In this document: piece by piece, positions 10,870 to 23,278 of the stretch
How the letters are laid out: the number at the start of each line of letters is the position of its first letter
Numbering within the stretch: the stretch's first letter is position 1
From: Gautieria morchelliformis
Taxonomy: Eukaryota > Basidiomycota > Agaricomycetes > Gomphales > Gomphaceae
Direction of reading: 5' to 3'
DNA length: 64,000 bases
Assembly: GCA_015179125.1 (NCBI GenBank)
Contig: WHVA01000121.1
Span: 185,162-249,161, forward strand
Position numbers and translations under genes: made by a program
Notes under the pieces: model-generated
What the model saw: only the letters and a program-made list of their open reading frames with translations
What the model was told of the DNA's origin: nothing
Database searches by the model: none

Positions 10870-12101
10870 ATCGAGGCTCGATATACAGTTTGGTGCCTCG
10901 TCGAATACCCTAGTGAATACATGTCTTGAGCTTGCTTCATCATTTCGTGGCAGGCATGCATAGCAGCTATGGTTGACGTGTGGGACGAGGCTTTCTATTA
11001 CGCAGTAGACGCGGGCTGAGGACTGGTGGCGCCCTTCAACTCCTTCTCACAAGTCCCACGCACGGCTCCACTCGCATAGCATTATTGGGGCCCTCTATTC
11101 ACCTTTATCCCAAACTATTACCTTGCAGTTTCATTCAACTGTCGACTACCAACGCGAACGGTTTACCTCCTGTTTGCAACACCAGGGATTATTTTCTGAT
11201 TCTCGCAGGGGTGGCATTCTGATCAAGAACTTAAGTGCTGACCCTTTCCACCAACTTATTCACTCTACCGCTGATAGAGATGTTCCCAATTATACGCACG
11301 AACATATATACTCAATGGGCGTGTTTCATAATGTCTCTTTATATGAGATACCCCCAAAACAGGCCCTTCAGCTCATCAATGCCGACGATGACATTCCTTC
11401 CCCGGGGAATAAACATCACGTACTAGTAACCAGTCCTGTGCATTTGCATGCTGTATATTCCCGCTATGGCGCGAGGCACTGCGAACGCTGAAACAAACCA
11501 GCTATGTAAGATGGTATACCGGGATTATTGGATAATGGGTGGGAGTGTGCTTGCGGTTCAAGCGTTTCAACTGGCTTTCGGTTGCCAGTGAAGCCGTGGC
11601 CGTGGTAGCTGCAGAGTTTGATCTGAGATGCAGCCACATCACTGAGAAAAATATGATCTCTAGGTATCACCGTCCAGGACGTCCGAGTCCAGCTCCAGCT
11701 GATGATCATTGGTCACGGTAAACGTCACCACGATCGTACATTCGGTACGATTATCACGTCTGGTATAGCGAATCACAAGCCGTCTGACACCTAGATACCT
11801 TGATACTGGCATCATTGCAATCGGGGCTCACGAGGTATGATTATGGTGAGTTCCAGCAATAAATTTCTCCCATGGTCTTCAATCACCATTGGCTTAATTA
11901 CCAACGGCCTGACACGGAGATACATATGCCTAATCTTTGCCCGTATATAGCTCATTAGATGGCCAATGAAGGGTATATAAGATGTAATGTAGCTGCATTT
12001 ACAACATACTACAGACACTTGAGCCCCTCCCGGCCTACTCAGAGGCATCCAAATATTTTTCTAATAAGGTGTCAGTTAATTCCCAGTGCAGAACTGTTCA
12101 C
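10870..12101. other. gene-free stretch; one unrecognised 122-codon ORF
   Basis: The only ORF of note is plus-strand 11123-11491, 122 codons, rich in His and polar residues and without a motif I recognise. It may be the 3' region of the peptidase locus or chance. The rest shows no gene, RNA or repeat that I can support. Confidence 0.3.
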
Positions 12102-13595
12102 CTACACTTTCCACCATCTCAACAAGGCTTTGCGAGGCTGGGCCATGCGCTCAGGGCCTAACAGGTCCGCGACGGAGTGATAAAAGGTCTGATAGTCGAA
12201 TCGTCCAAGATCGCCGCCGCCGGCATAGAACGCTTTTTGTGAGGATAAGCCGAAATGTACCTGCAGGTACCCATGAGGTCAAATCAGACATACCAGGAGA
12301 ACACGCACCACGGTCGCAATGTAACTTAACGATGGGATTGAGATATCGGTCATGTAATTAAGGTACGCATTGCCATTCCTGCTACGTGTACCAGTTCCCC
12401 TGCCATTCCTGATACGTGTGCCAATTCCCCTGCCATCGATAGCACTGGGGCCGAGCATTACGGCACGATATGCCTGGATATCATCAACAGAGCAATGGGA
12501 ATATGATCACAGTAAGAGATGATAGATACACGCACACGGACGAGTATCTCGCTGCGCAAGAAACCAGACAATAAATTATCAGGATCCACCTCGTCATTTT
12601 CGTACAAGAACACAGGATAATCCTGGGGCCGGAAAGTTTCAATACCTTCTTTAACGCGGCGGCGAAACCTAGATGTGTGTTAGTGATAGACATTGATATG
12701 CAATGACATTATATACTCCTCATCCTCATCCCACTGCTTGACTTTTTGGGCACTCACGAGCAGCCGCCCGATCTGAGGATGGTTGAATCCTCGGCTTTTC
12801 TTTTCGTCCGCCCCCAGAGCCGGGCGGAATGCGCGGAGGGATTGCATAAGGTCCTTGACGCGTTTGACGTCTTCACTGCGTCCACGGGCACGTGCATACT
12901 CCATCTGGCTCACAAAGCGTCATCGGGAATCTGGAATTTCTTCTGGGAGTGAGACTATTACATTGACAACTACCTCTTTAACACCACGCGTCCGAATCTC
13001 TTCTGGGAGACAAGGGCAGATATCGACGAGTCGCTCGTATTGTTGCCGGGCGGCGCGAAGGCTAGAATACGAAATGATCAATGAGTCCAGAGGAAGAGGG
13101 GGAAGCGTTACTCGGCATCAGCAGGGTCGGCTTCAGATGGGTCACGCAGACCTTCGTTGATGATGATTTCGAATCGGCGCCACATTTCTACGGTGCGACC
13201 GAAATGTCGCGCTGGCCTCGAAAGAGGGTCGATGTCCCTATGACAATGGCAAGGAAAGATTAGTGGATACCGAGTACATATTAACGTGATGCAAACGGTT
13301 TCTTGCGCTTGCGCCATGTTTCGTGTTCGGATTCGGTACCGGAAACGAAACCAGTGCTGCCTGCAGATTCCGTCTGGACCCGAGCTCCTTCACTCATGGA
13401 CATCAACGTGGGATTGCGCGGAACTATCAACGGAAGCCTCTCTCTATGGTGTGGAGAACGGGATCTCTGGGACCAGCGACGCTTCTGGAGTTGCTTCTCT
13501 GTCTCATAGCGGGTGGCATGCGCCTCAGCAGAGTTGCGCTCATGCTCGGACTGCCGAATATTTTGGCGCTGACAATCTGGACAGTTGAGCGGCAT
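12102..13595 (-). pseudogene. DUF6698-like fungal protein, broken
   Basis: Minus-strand exons assemble into a member of an abundant, uncharacterised Agaricomycete family (DUF6698 from memory). Order from the start: a charged N-terminus from 13595; RHFGRTVEMWRRFEIIINEGL (about 13220-13150); LVDICPCLPEEIRTRGV (about 13020); SEDVKRVKDLMQSLRAF then KSRGFNHPQIGRLL (about 12870-12760); YPVFLYENDEVDPDNLLSGF (about 12600); ISIPSLSYIATVVR (about 12340); and FDYQTFYHSVADLLGPE (about 12200). A TGA replaces an expected Arg in DSR-stop-RFV (about 12930). The frame stops at 12102-12104 just after LRWWKV, where relatives continue. A 30-bp unit is duplicated in frame near 12370-12430. Function unknown. Confidence 0.7.
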
Positions 13596-15087
13596 GCGAC
13601 GGCTCTGACTTGTTGGGAGAGTACTTCAAGTAGACAGGCGTGAGCAGCAGCCAGTATGAGGGTCAGTGGGATGCATCAGATACGTGACCGACCGTGTCTG
13701 TGACCGGGACTCCGCCGCCTCCGACTCAGTCGGATCAGGACGGCCCGTGAGTGCTTTCCTCGTATAGCCAAAAACTCCCAAACTCAATTCATCACCAACA
13801 CCACAGTTCCACATAATCGAGCGCGTCTTGTCTACGCCACGCCACCTCTCAGCGGTCGCTGGGACAGCCTTAGGGCAGCTTTTCCGACCAGCATCTCCTT
13901 GTAGAGTGACTTCTCTCGGGACTGAACCATCCATTAGCCCTGCCTCTCTCCGCTTTCCCTTACCCCCGAGCCTCCCTAACATCCCTCCCCCCCGGCAGAC
14001 CTAATACTACTCTAGTCACTGGCGCTCAGCCCTCAGCACTAGGTTCTCCGCGCCATCCATGCTCAGCTAATGCTCAGGCTTGCGATTCGTAATCCTGACG
14101 TTTGCCTGAGGTTGGCTGCCCAGCCTTGTACCGGATGACAAGATGCTGACTATTCTCTCGCTATACTGGTAACGTTCTGGCTCGCAATTTGTTGCTTGGT
14201 TTTCAGTGCTCGCGCAATACATCAGCTCTGAATATTCCTTGTTTTATACTGTGGCCGATGCTGTTATATGTCCCATGCTTGGCGGCCTCCCGACCACACT
14301 ACTGTAAAAGGTATTTGATATCGTACACCATCGCGGTATCATCTTCCCGCCGGTGGTCTTGAGAAATTAGTGCTATGCGCAACATCAGTCTACTTCGTCT
14401 TTGGAAATGATCATCTTCTCACTCGTTACTACAATCATCTGTCCTGGTCACTCTAAGCTCGCGTTGCGTATCCACTGGCAGCCTCATGGACAAGTGGTAC
14501 TGGTTGTCATGTACGTATATATAGGCCTTTTTATTCCCTATCCGACATTTGGAAGCATCTGGCTGATATTGTACCTTCTTTTTCCGCTCACTGGGACTCT
14601 AACTCACCCTCATGCCCCCAACCCACCAGTGACGGGGATTTGCTGACTAACGCCTCCATATGCCCGACTGAATACTACCGAATTCTTTAGCTAAGGTCTA
14701 GGGCAGGATAGGAACAGGCCTACTCACCTACGGGGAAGCGATAGGTCCAAAAACATCTCCTGATCTTTTGGAGTTCGACGTTACAGTAAACGTTCAGAAC
14801 CGCGATCAACTACACGTCACACTCAATTCCCAAAATCGTACCCGCGACGTTCCATATCTCTCGTCTCCTAATGACCAAGCACTTTGTATTTGTAAGTACA
14901 ATTAGTTTGGCTAAGATTATAAGGCAAGTATCATATGATTACTTGTACATCTCTTTCAATCCGTTCCATTTACTAACAAACTGTGGTCACAACCAAATTC
15001 ACAGTATATACCAAATCCAAGGGGCCACGCCTCGCCAAACCCCTGCCAAGCTTACACCCCCTTCCCCTCCCTTCCCAGCTTTGAGCA
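13596..15087. other. gene-free stretch
   Basis: No coding region, RNA gene or repeat could be supported. A minus-strand ORF at 13626-13982 lacks family resemblance, and the plus-strand ORFs at 14401-14646 and 14871-15140 look like chance frames in AT-rich sequence. Confidence 0.35.
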
Positions 15088-16598
15088 TCACCGCTTCTTG
15101 GTCTTCATCCTTTCTGCGAAAGATTTCGCTTCCCCTTTGAGTTTCTGTATGAACGATAACTGATAGAACATGGGGGATTATGGTGAAAACGATCAGATCA
15201 AGGCAAGGAAGATGATCGTTGACATATCAGTGGATGCACAACCGGGCCTGAATGGGCTGGCCGTACCTTCTTGTTATGACCTCCCGCTTTTCCATTTTCT
15301 GTGCCGGTCACACTGGCGGCACCTTCGCTGTCTCCTACGTGCACAGCCGAACCAGTACCACTGCTCGTCGTATCCTTTCCTTCAGCTTGAGAGACGGTAT
15401 CATGTGCATGGGTCGTGTCGGCCTTCGTCTGCGTAACCTGATTGTTTCCCTGTTTCAAATTTGTTTCTGCAGCAGCGTTCAGTGTAGTCCGGCGCTTCGA
15501 AATCGAAACCGAAACCGAAACCTCACCTGTATCTCTCGTCGTCTCCACGACGACTACGCGAGCAGCAGCCTGTGCATCACGGTCGGGGGATGTGAGCGTT
15601 CCCATGCGAGGGGGGCTCGGGGGTGGAGATGCTGTCACTGGGGACTGATTATTTCTGGATAGGTTGGTCGTCTCCTCAGAGCCTGCAGTGGAGGCGGGTT
15701 GTTGAGAAATGGTGCGACCCATGTTCCCGTTGGGATTGGCAGTGGTGCGCGAGTCTGTCAGAGGCTCAGGAGACTGTGAGAGATGGTTTGTGTATTCATG
15801 TGTATCTTCGGCTGACTGTGGGGAGACGAGACTCTCGGTGGAAGGGGGGTATGGCCCGTTAGTGGAGTGGGCGGGAGGTGATGCTTTGATAAATAGAGAT
15901 GAAGTGAGGACGAGGAAGAGGATGGGTTACCGTATCCATACCTATCCTTGGATTCATAGATGCACCACCCTCGGTTACTTCCTTCTTACTCACCTCGGGT
16001 ACCTTTGCGACGCCTGCTGGTTCCTTCGACCCTGGCAGCGACCCAACGCTGCCCTGGGAGGGCGCAGTGTTCGACTCTGGGTCGTTGGTGGAAAGGGGTG
16101 TCTCCTGAAATCCTGGTGTCCGATATTTATAAGTGTTTGGGGAGAGACAAGAAGACAATACCTGTGTCTTCCCTAAGGACGCCAACGCCCTCCAGCTTGT
16201 CAACGACACTGGTGGGGAGATACTGCCGTGCTGCATGTTCAGCTGTAGCATACACTCCCTCTACTCCGTTCTGAGCTGTCATGTACACGCCCTCAACACT
16301 CTGTTTCGCAGTCTGCCCGAGTTTTGTTGAAGTCGATGATACTTCCGCTGCACGACCATACTGTTAGCATATACGAAGCGGAGAAGAGATGAAATCTCAA
16401 CGTGCGCGGCTGGGATATGGGGAACGCCCCAGGTAATTCTCGCGCTGGGGTCGCAGTAGTGTTACTGGCCTCGGTGGCACCCTTGCTCAATGCGTGCTGC
16501 TCGATGGCGCCCTCAGTCTCCTTCGCCCATTCGCCTGCTGGTGTTCCAGACTCTGGTGAGAGGGATGGTGGAGTATCGGAGCGATGAGGGGTGGTCAT
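15088..16598 (-). CDS. GVGxLPG-motif, late-embryogenesis-like disordered protein
   Basis: The start MTTPHRSDTPPSLSPESGTP lies at 16598. The next exon (16361 to about 16160) encodes an amphipathic, LEA-like stretch with TAKQSVEGVYMTAQNGVEGV and YLPTSVVDKLEGVGVL. An intron opening GTATTG and closing CCAG leads to the exon with GSVGSLPGSKEPAGVAKVPE, a motif repeated in hydrophilic Agaricomycete proteins. A long Ser/Thr-rich exon follows, then a short last exon ending KSFAERMKTKKR and a TGA at 15088-15090. The whole is hydrophilic, of low complexity and without membrane segments. A protective or structural role of the LEA type is only an inference. Splice choices in the middle (15720-15950) are uncertain. 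Confidence 0.65.
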
Positions 16599-17945
16599 AG
16601 TTGAGAGGAGAGTAGAGTGAATTCAGGCATAGTGATGTCATTTTGGCAGGGGAGTGACGTATAGGCGGGTGTGGACCACCTGTGAGGCGCCCATTGAAGG
16701 CTACGTCTGTCTAGACCAGCCATTCTTTCATGCATGAGGGCATGAGCGTTCAACGTTCAACGTTTGCACATATAGCGGGCGGTGGCCAGGCGTAAACGTT
16801 TATAGACGTGCGGCAGGGCGTCGTAGGTAAATCTCAGCATCAACTCTCCTACGAACTTATGCGCGCGCACAGGTGACAGCAGGCTGTAAGAAGTATCCAG
16901 CTCAGTATCCAGCTCAGTCTGTGTCCCTCTTCAATGCAAAAACGGGGTCTCTTAAGTTCGCTGCTGCGCTTGTTGACTCCAAGCTGTACGAATCAATGGA
17001 CCAGCCATGGCGCACATACGAGTATTACGACCATTTACTCACGTCACGCGGCCCCACCACGGTGACCTTTGAGCCGAGCCAATATTTGGCATGTCGTCAC
17101 GCGTCACTAAGTATTTGAGCCACTGTACAGGCGTCACGCGGCAGCGCCGTCAGATTGGGCCTGTATCGGGGCCGTCCCAGCGACTTCGGCTTGGGGAGTG
17201 TTTTTTCTAACCTCACTTACGCTTACGCTTACTGAACCCGATGACACGATCCCGGGTCAAAGTTAATGCAAGTCTTTGACTGGTGCTGTTTCTCCCCGGC
17301 CAATAAGCACCAGGCAAATGGGTATCCATCTCTACATCAATTAAGGACAGCATTCCTGTTTTTTTCTGTTATTTCCTTTGTTCGTCTGAGACTCCGGTCA
17401 TACAGGCAAGAAAGAGTGCTAAGCCCGGTTCGCTTGGCCGTGACTACACTGGCCGGCTGTCCATTCTTCGGAATACCTACGTTCTTGTTTTAGACGGGCA
17501 AATCTCGTATACGCTTCACCTGGCAAGGTCGCGAATATGAGGTTCCCGCCACACTGCTCGTCAAGTGCCCATCTTTCCCATTCTTACTGGCTCATCCCTG
17601 AAAGTCTGCGTCCAAGAGGCCTCAAGTTATAAGCAGATCCCTCTCCGATGTGAAACAATCGAGTCTGAGCCTCTAGATTGAACTAATGCGCGTAACAACT
17701 ACTCCACCAGAACTGCAAGAAACCGGACTTCACCTATTGGTGTATCTAATATATCTGAAAATTTCCCCGTTTAGTACGGCTGTATATGGTGGTCATGCCG
17801 TGCATAGTCATGAGCTTGCGTACTTCTTCGGCGTCAGGTTGTTGAGTCACTTGCGGTAAACGCTTTGGTAAACGCTGTAGTATAAATGGCTTGAACAGAT
17901 AAGACGGTAAGGACCTCACGTTTCTAAGACATATCTTGCTAAAGA
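16599..17945. other. intergenic, divergent promoters
   Basis: The stretch lies between the minus-strand GVGxLPG gene and the plus-strand dehydrogenase and must hold both promoters. The 11-bp phrase GTATCCAGCTC is repeated near 16895 and 16906. I see no further gene. Confidence 0.4.
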
Positions 17946-18997
17946 ATGCCATCATACGTCGTGACTGGTGCATCTAGGGGTATTGGCCTCGAATTTGTTC
18001 GCCAATTGGTGAGCCGCTGTGTTGTTCACCGGATAGTCATTTACACCTCTTTTGAACAGAGCGAACATCCTGAGAATGTTGTCTTTGCGTTAGTAAGGGA
18101 TGCTGCCGCTGCTCGTGCGGTCCCATTATCCCCACTGAAGAGTGCCGGTCCGAACGTGCATATCCTCGAAGCGGATGTAACTGACCACAAGGCATTAAAG
18201 GCGAGAACTTATCTGTGTACTGACCTTGGGATATTGTAATCACGAGAACGGCAGACTGCAGCAGGAAAGGTGGCAGAACTGACCGGTGGTAAATTGGACG
18301 TGTTAATCAACAACGCAGCTGTACTCAACGGGGAAAATGATTGGCGAACCTTGCTCGATTTGTATGTGTTAAATAATAGCGATAGCGGGTCCTGATCGCT
18401 TAGGAGTATGTTATAGCGAAGGGGAAGAACAGCTTCTGGAGGAGGAATTCGAACATACAGTGAGTGATAAATTTCGAGGCTGGTAGTCCCTAACCAGGTT
18501 CATTAGTTCAAAGTCAACGTTATGGGTGTCATCCACAGCATAAATAACTTCCTTCCTCTGCTGCGAAATGGAAACACAAGGAAAGTGGTCACGATTAGCA
18601 GTCGCGGTGGCGATCCAGACCTCGTTCTGAAAACAGGCCTCTCCCAAATGGTTGCATACGGAGCATCGAAAGCGGCAGTAAACATGATCGTTGTTAAGTT
18701 CGCAATCAAACTTCAAACAGAGGGATTCATCGTCTTCGCCGTGTCTCCTGGCCTGGTGGATACGTCTGCAACTGCTGCAGCTAAGGGTGGGTGATTCGTC
18801 CCGTAGAGAAACCCCATACTCAATATTGTCCAGGATCTGCGAAGAATTCCGAATGGATTGCTAAGTTCGAGGACAACATGATCAATATGAATCCCAACTA
18901 CCAGGGAATGATGACCCCCGATGTATCTGTCAAAAAGCAACTGGAAATCATTGCAGGGTCTACTTTAAAGGAGACCGGCGGATTTCTCTCGGTATAG
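17946..18997 (+). CDS. short-chain dehydrogenase/reductase (SDR)
   Basis: Six exons (17946-18008, 18060-18200, 18255-18361, 18417-18459, 18507-18786, 18834-18997) sum to 798 nt, 265 residues, in frame. The protein starts MPSYVVTGASRGIGLEFVRQ, which holds the TGxxxGIG nucleotide-binding loop. DVLINNAA follows, then VTISSRGG with the catalytic Ser region and YGASKAAVN with the catalytic YxxxK. FAVSPGLVDTSAT is the usual substrate-side motif. It should be an NAD(P)-dependent cytosolic oxidoreductase; the substrate cannot be told from sequence. The second intron (18201-18254) appears to begin GC rather than GT, because no GT donor keeps the frame. Length and motifs suggest an intact gene. Confidence 0.87.
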
Positions 18998-19527
18998 AGC
19001 GTTGGCAAGAATTACCACGAGTGAGGAATAAGCGTTGTTCTGGAGAACCACGCTGTCTCAGTAGTACCGTCATGAATTTCAGCGTGTAAATGGATATATG
19101 TATTTGTTATATGGCAATGTTCTTGGGGAATGGCACAGATGGGGCACCTGCAAAAGTTGTTTGATCGAGTGCCTATTTGAAAAACGGGCCCTGTAGCTCT
19201 TGAGTAAGTGTCTTCGTAAAACAGGTTACATCAAGGGAAAATTACAGTACTTGCCATGCGTCACGCCCTATCATGGCACCACTAGTTCCCATGCAGTCGG
19301 TTCTGTACAACCCGGATGCAGGGTTTCAGCTCTCAGATTTCAACACCATCATGACAAAACATCGACTCCGGAGTCTTAGTTAAGTCCTCCGCATAACATT
19401 GGCCCGGCAATCGCCGGTGCCGTCATTAATCGTTCGATACGAAGTCTTTTGTATTTGCAAGTCGGACTGGCGTGATACTTAGATCCTTACACCTGTCCCT
19501 TCGACGATAGCTCTAACCACTGCAAGT
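18998..19527. other. intergenic
   Basis: About 530 bases between two plus-strand genes, probably the 3' end of the SDR transcript and the promoter of the farnesyl diphosphate synthase. No distinctive element was recognised. Confidence 0.4.
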
Positions 19528-21041
19528 ATGACCTCCAACGTGCAGTCGTCTTCGCAAGGCAAAAAAGACCGTTTTCTAGATGTGTTCCCCAAGATTCAAG
19601 CAGAGTTACTGGAATACCTTGATGTTAATCACATGCCAGAAGATGCTAAACAATGGTTCAAGAGGGTATGTGTTCCGAGTTGCAAAGTGCTGTTTGCTTC
19701 ATTGTTCCTGCAGAATCTCGACCACAATGTTCCCGGTGGAAAGCTCAACAGGGGTATATCTGTAGTGGACACGGTGGAAATACTGCGCGGTGAGCAGCTA
19801 TCTGACCAGGAGTACTTCGAGGTTGCATTGCTGGGCTGGGGTGTGGAGCTCGTAAGCAGCTATTTTACTTGTTTATTCGTTGGCTTGATTGTCCGGCTCA
19901 GCTCCAAGCGTTTTTCCTCGTCTCAGACGACATGATGGACACATCGATCACCCGTCGCGGACAGCCATGTTGGTACCGTATCGAGGAGCCCCTGAAAGTT
20001 GGTTTGATTGCCATAAACGACTCGTTCATGCTGGAAGGCGCTATCTACTACCTATTGAAACGACACTTCAAGTAAGAGCCACAATTGCATTATGCATCAC
20101 AGGTTGTCATGTTTTGTCTCGCAGAGGTCGTTCATATTACAGCGACCTTGTGGATCTTTTCCACGATGTAGGCTGTTTCGCCCCACCCTTAGCCACGCGC
20201 TTACATCACCTTGCAGATGACGTACATGACAGAGTTAGGTCAACTCGTAGACCTGACTGCTGCCTCAGAAGGCTCCATAGATCTCTCCAAATTCTCTCTT
20301 GCCAAGCACCGTCTCATCGTAGTGTATAAAACTGCCTATTACTCCTTCTACCTTCCCGTCGCCCTTGCCCTGATGTACGCTGGAGTCCCCGTCCCCGCTC
20401 AACTACCAACTCTCGCACGAACCATCGCCATCAACAACGAGACCCTCCCCAGTCTCAACGTACAAAACGGTAAGAGCACCGAGGACGACCCATACCAGCT
20501 CGCATTGGATATCCTCCTACCCCTTGGAGAGTATTTCCAAGTACAAGACGACTACCTTGACTGTTTTGGGAAGAACATTGGCAAAATTGGAACTGATATC
20601 TTGGATAACAAGTGTAGTTGGGTCGTTTGTACCGCCTTGCAGGTATGTCTCGAGGCCTGCCTGGTATATTGCTCCAGCATGCCATATGCGTTTCGCTCTG
20701 AGTTTATTGCTGACACAGTTGCTGCGTGACAGCTCGCAAGCCCCGAGCAGCGTGAAATCCTTGACACTAACTATGGTCGCAAAGACAGCGCGTGCGAGGC
20801 TCGATGCAAAGCCGTGTTTGAGGCGCTCGGGCTGCGTACGCGCTATGCGACCTATGAGGAGGACGCGTATACCCGCATCAATTCGCTCATCGATACGGTC
20901 CCAGAGACCAACTATGGCGGTCCTGTGAGTGAACCACTGGAATGCCGTGGTTCTTTCCTGTTACTAACATGGTGCCAGGTAAAGCTGAAGCGGGAAATTT
21001 TCCGCAGCTTTGTGCAGAAGATCTATCGCAGGCAGAAGTGA
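19528..21041 (+). CDS. ERG20: farnesyl diphosphate synthase
   Basis: The enzyme condenses isopentenyl and dimethylallyl/geranyl diphosphate to farnesyl diphosphate for sterols, quinones, dolichol and protein prenylation in the cytosol. Seven exons (19528-19662, 19714-19851, 19902-20071, 20125-20167, 20217-20642, 20733-20924, 20979-21041) total 1167 nt, 388 residues, with standard GT-AG borders. Visible landmarks are [13 protein letters not shown], the first Asp-rich motif in [29 protein letters not shown], the helix with [14 protein letters not shown], and the second Asp-rich motif in [16 protein letters not shown]. The C-terminus ends KIYRRQK. The protein is longer than the typical 350 or so, because about 25-30 residues (around [17 protein letters not shown]) are inserted before the second Asp motif. 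No lesion is seen. It is convergent with the NAP1 gene. Confidence 0.93.
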
Positions 21042-21519
21042 ACTTCGTTTTATTTGCTAAGTACTTGACAGCAGCATGGAGCATGGATACGACCAGGATA
21101 GACTATATAGAAGGTATCTAGTGATTGGGAATGTCAACAGTTGCATACGATACACTAGACAAAGATACCATCGCACACGCCGGAAAGGACATATCAATTA
21201 ACTTGGAACTGTAAAGCAGTGACGCCGGACATGGAACGGGAAGATGGCGCATGAGCAACTACTGACCCTGAAGCAACTATACGGGACGGTCAGAGTGGAA
21301 AGGGTGAATGATAGGGAAGTAACGATGCCAGCCTGGTGGATGAAAATTGTTAAAAGAGCTCGTAAGATGACGGATAGTGGGGAGTAGATGTGTAGATGGA
21401 GGTAACCGCATACTAGACACAGGCAAACCGACTCCTTTTATATATAAAACATCGGGCTCATTCCTGCGTTCGTGTGGATGGATCTGTGATGCCGATATCA
21501 TGCGTGGAGCCAAAGGCGA
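21042..21519. other. convergent intergenic region
   Basis: The 3' ends of the farnesyl diphosphate synthase (plus) and NAP1 (minus) genes face each other across about 480 bases. Terminators or polyadenylation signals must lie here but none stands out. Confidence 0.4.
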
Positions 21520-23278
21520 TCATTGTTGCTTGCAGTCCTGAGGATCGACGTTGCCGGCGCCAGTTTGGTTGCCCCGGCGAGGTGGGTTGGCGCGGCGCGA
21601 AAGGGAATTGTCCTGTGGCGAAGGAATGTGTTTGTGAGAAGAGTTCAGAGGAAAAAAACAGCCATAAGCGAATAGATAAGAACGGCGGTGGGATGGGGAA
21701 AACGGCACAGAGAACGTCAATTATTGTCTGAGCTGGGAAGGGATTACTATGCCAGAGCCATGAGTGGGATGTCATGACGCGGTACAAGGTAGCAAGGAAA
21801 GTGGATAACATGACGCAGCCCAAAAGGCCAATCATGAACCCACCTCGTCGATGTCTTCATCGTCTTCGTCCTCATCATCCTCATCAAACTCCTCAATATC
21901 CTCCTCATCCTCAGAATTGAGGCTCATGTCATCGTATTCAAGCGCTTTTCCAGTGAAATAGTCAATGGCGCGCGGAATGATCTGGATACGCGTATCTCAG
22001 AGTTGATTCCGATAGAACGATAGGCCGACTTACCCGTTCCTTCATATCCTCTCCGATTTGATAGTCCAGCTCGAGTCTTTCCTCAAGATCTTCTAGCTCC
22101 TCGTCATCAACATCTCCGTTCTCAAGAGCATCCTCTGCGGGTGGGACGGGGGGTGAGAAGAAGTTGAAAAACGATTCGGTGGGATGGGCTTTGCGGATGA
22201 GGCGGGTACGGTTCGTGTCTGTAGTGACATTGTCAGACGGAGCCGAAAAGGTGAAACGTCGCTACAATCATGGCTCACTCTTATTCCGCTGCTTCTTGAT
22301 CTCAAAGCTTTTTGTGAGATCCTTATCCTCTTTCCACTGGATCTCACTTCCCAACGCATGGTCATACACAAAGTCGCCCTCGTAACCAAGCTCATCGCGG
22401 TATATGTACGTTTTTGTTAACACCGCGTTGTTGAAAAAGTCGTTCTCAGTGAAGTGAAACGTGAGCTTGAAGCCTAGCGCAGAAGGGTCGGCTCCGGTCT
22501 TATTGCCGTCTTCAGGCAGATATGTCACGCGAATGTCAGTAAGATGCTTTAACGCCTCGGCATCCCGCTCCGTAATTAGGTCGCTTATGCCGACATGGTT
22601 CCGCAATGCCGTAAGCCAAAATTCAGGGATACCTGGACCCGGGTTTGCGCGGGTCACATTCGGGGAGACGGATGATGGCGGAAGAGGGGTGTGGGAGGGG
22701 TCATCCTTGAGAGACTGTGCTTCGCCAGCGACGATCTCCTCCTGAGTGGGGGCAGAGTGGCCCAACGTTATCTCCAACCGGCGATCGAACAAGGGGGTAT
22801 ACAGCGCAAGATACTGCAGAGGGTGTGAGGAAGGAACAAATAATACGTCAACGTCATCGGCACACCTTGCGCTCAAGTTCCAAAACTTCTTTTTTATGCT
22901 CCATCTGGAGCTTCGTGAACTCATTCTGTACACCCTTGAGGCCTTCCACATTGCGCTTAACCTCAAGGGGGAGGCTCTCGATATACCCTGAACTCTTTCC
23001 AACGAGGTTGTTAAGTTTGCCTTGAACGAGTTGGGACAGGATGGCCTGCTGTTGTGGACCTAGGCCACTGATGCCAGCGGTGCCAAGGTTATTGCCCGCT
23101 CGTCCGGGGGTGGGAGATGGTGGCTCGTCATCGCCATCGTCCTCACCGCCCTCCTGAATGTCGGGGACGGTAGGACGCGAGAGCTGTTGTGTGATGGGCG
23201 CCGCGGTCAAAGGCGTATTTTGGGGTGTCGGCGCTGCAATGGAGGACTGAGTGGCCGGGATGTTCACGTTAGAGCTCA
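21520..23278 (-). CDS. NAP1: nucleosome assembly protein 1 (NAP1)
   Basis: A histone chaperone that binds H2A-H2B and shuttles between cytoplasm and nucleus. The start MSSNVNIPATQSS is at 23278. After an acidic linker comes the NAP helix with LPLEVKRNVEGLKGVQNEFT and LQMEHKKEVLELERK. The next exon continues YLALYTPLFDRRLEI and GIPEFWLTALRNH. The earmuff/core region shows GFKLTFHFTENDFFNNAVLTK, KTYIYRD and GSEIQWKEDKDLT. After an intron comes ESFFNFFSPPVPPAED and a long Asp/Glu-rich tail. A last exon, after an intron of about 230 nt, gives RRGNQTGAGNVDPQDCKQQ and TGA at 21520-21522. The terminal CKQQ is a CaaX-type prenylation signal, as in animal NAP1 proteins. The gene looks intact. Confidence 0.92.

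Noticed and set aside
22268-23002. N-terminal part of the 244-codon minus-strand ORF read as a separate protein
   Set aside because: Its first part is out-of-frame sequence from the first NAP1 exon and intron; the real NAP1 frame enters at YLALYTPLFD.
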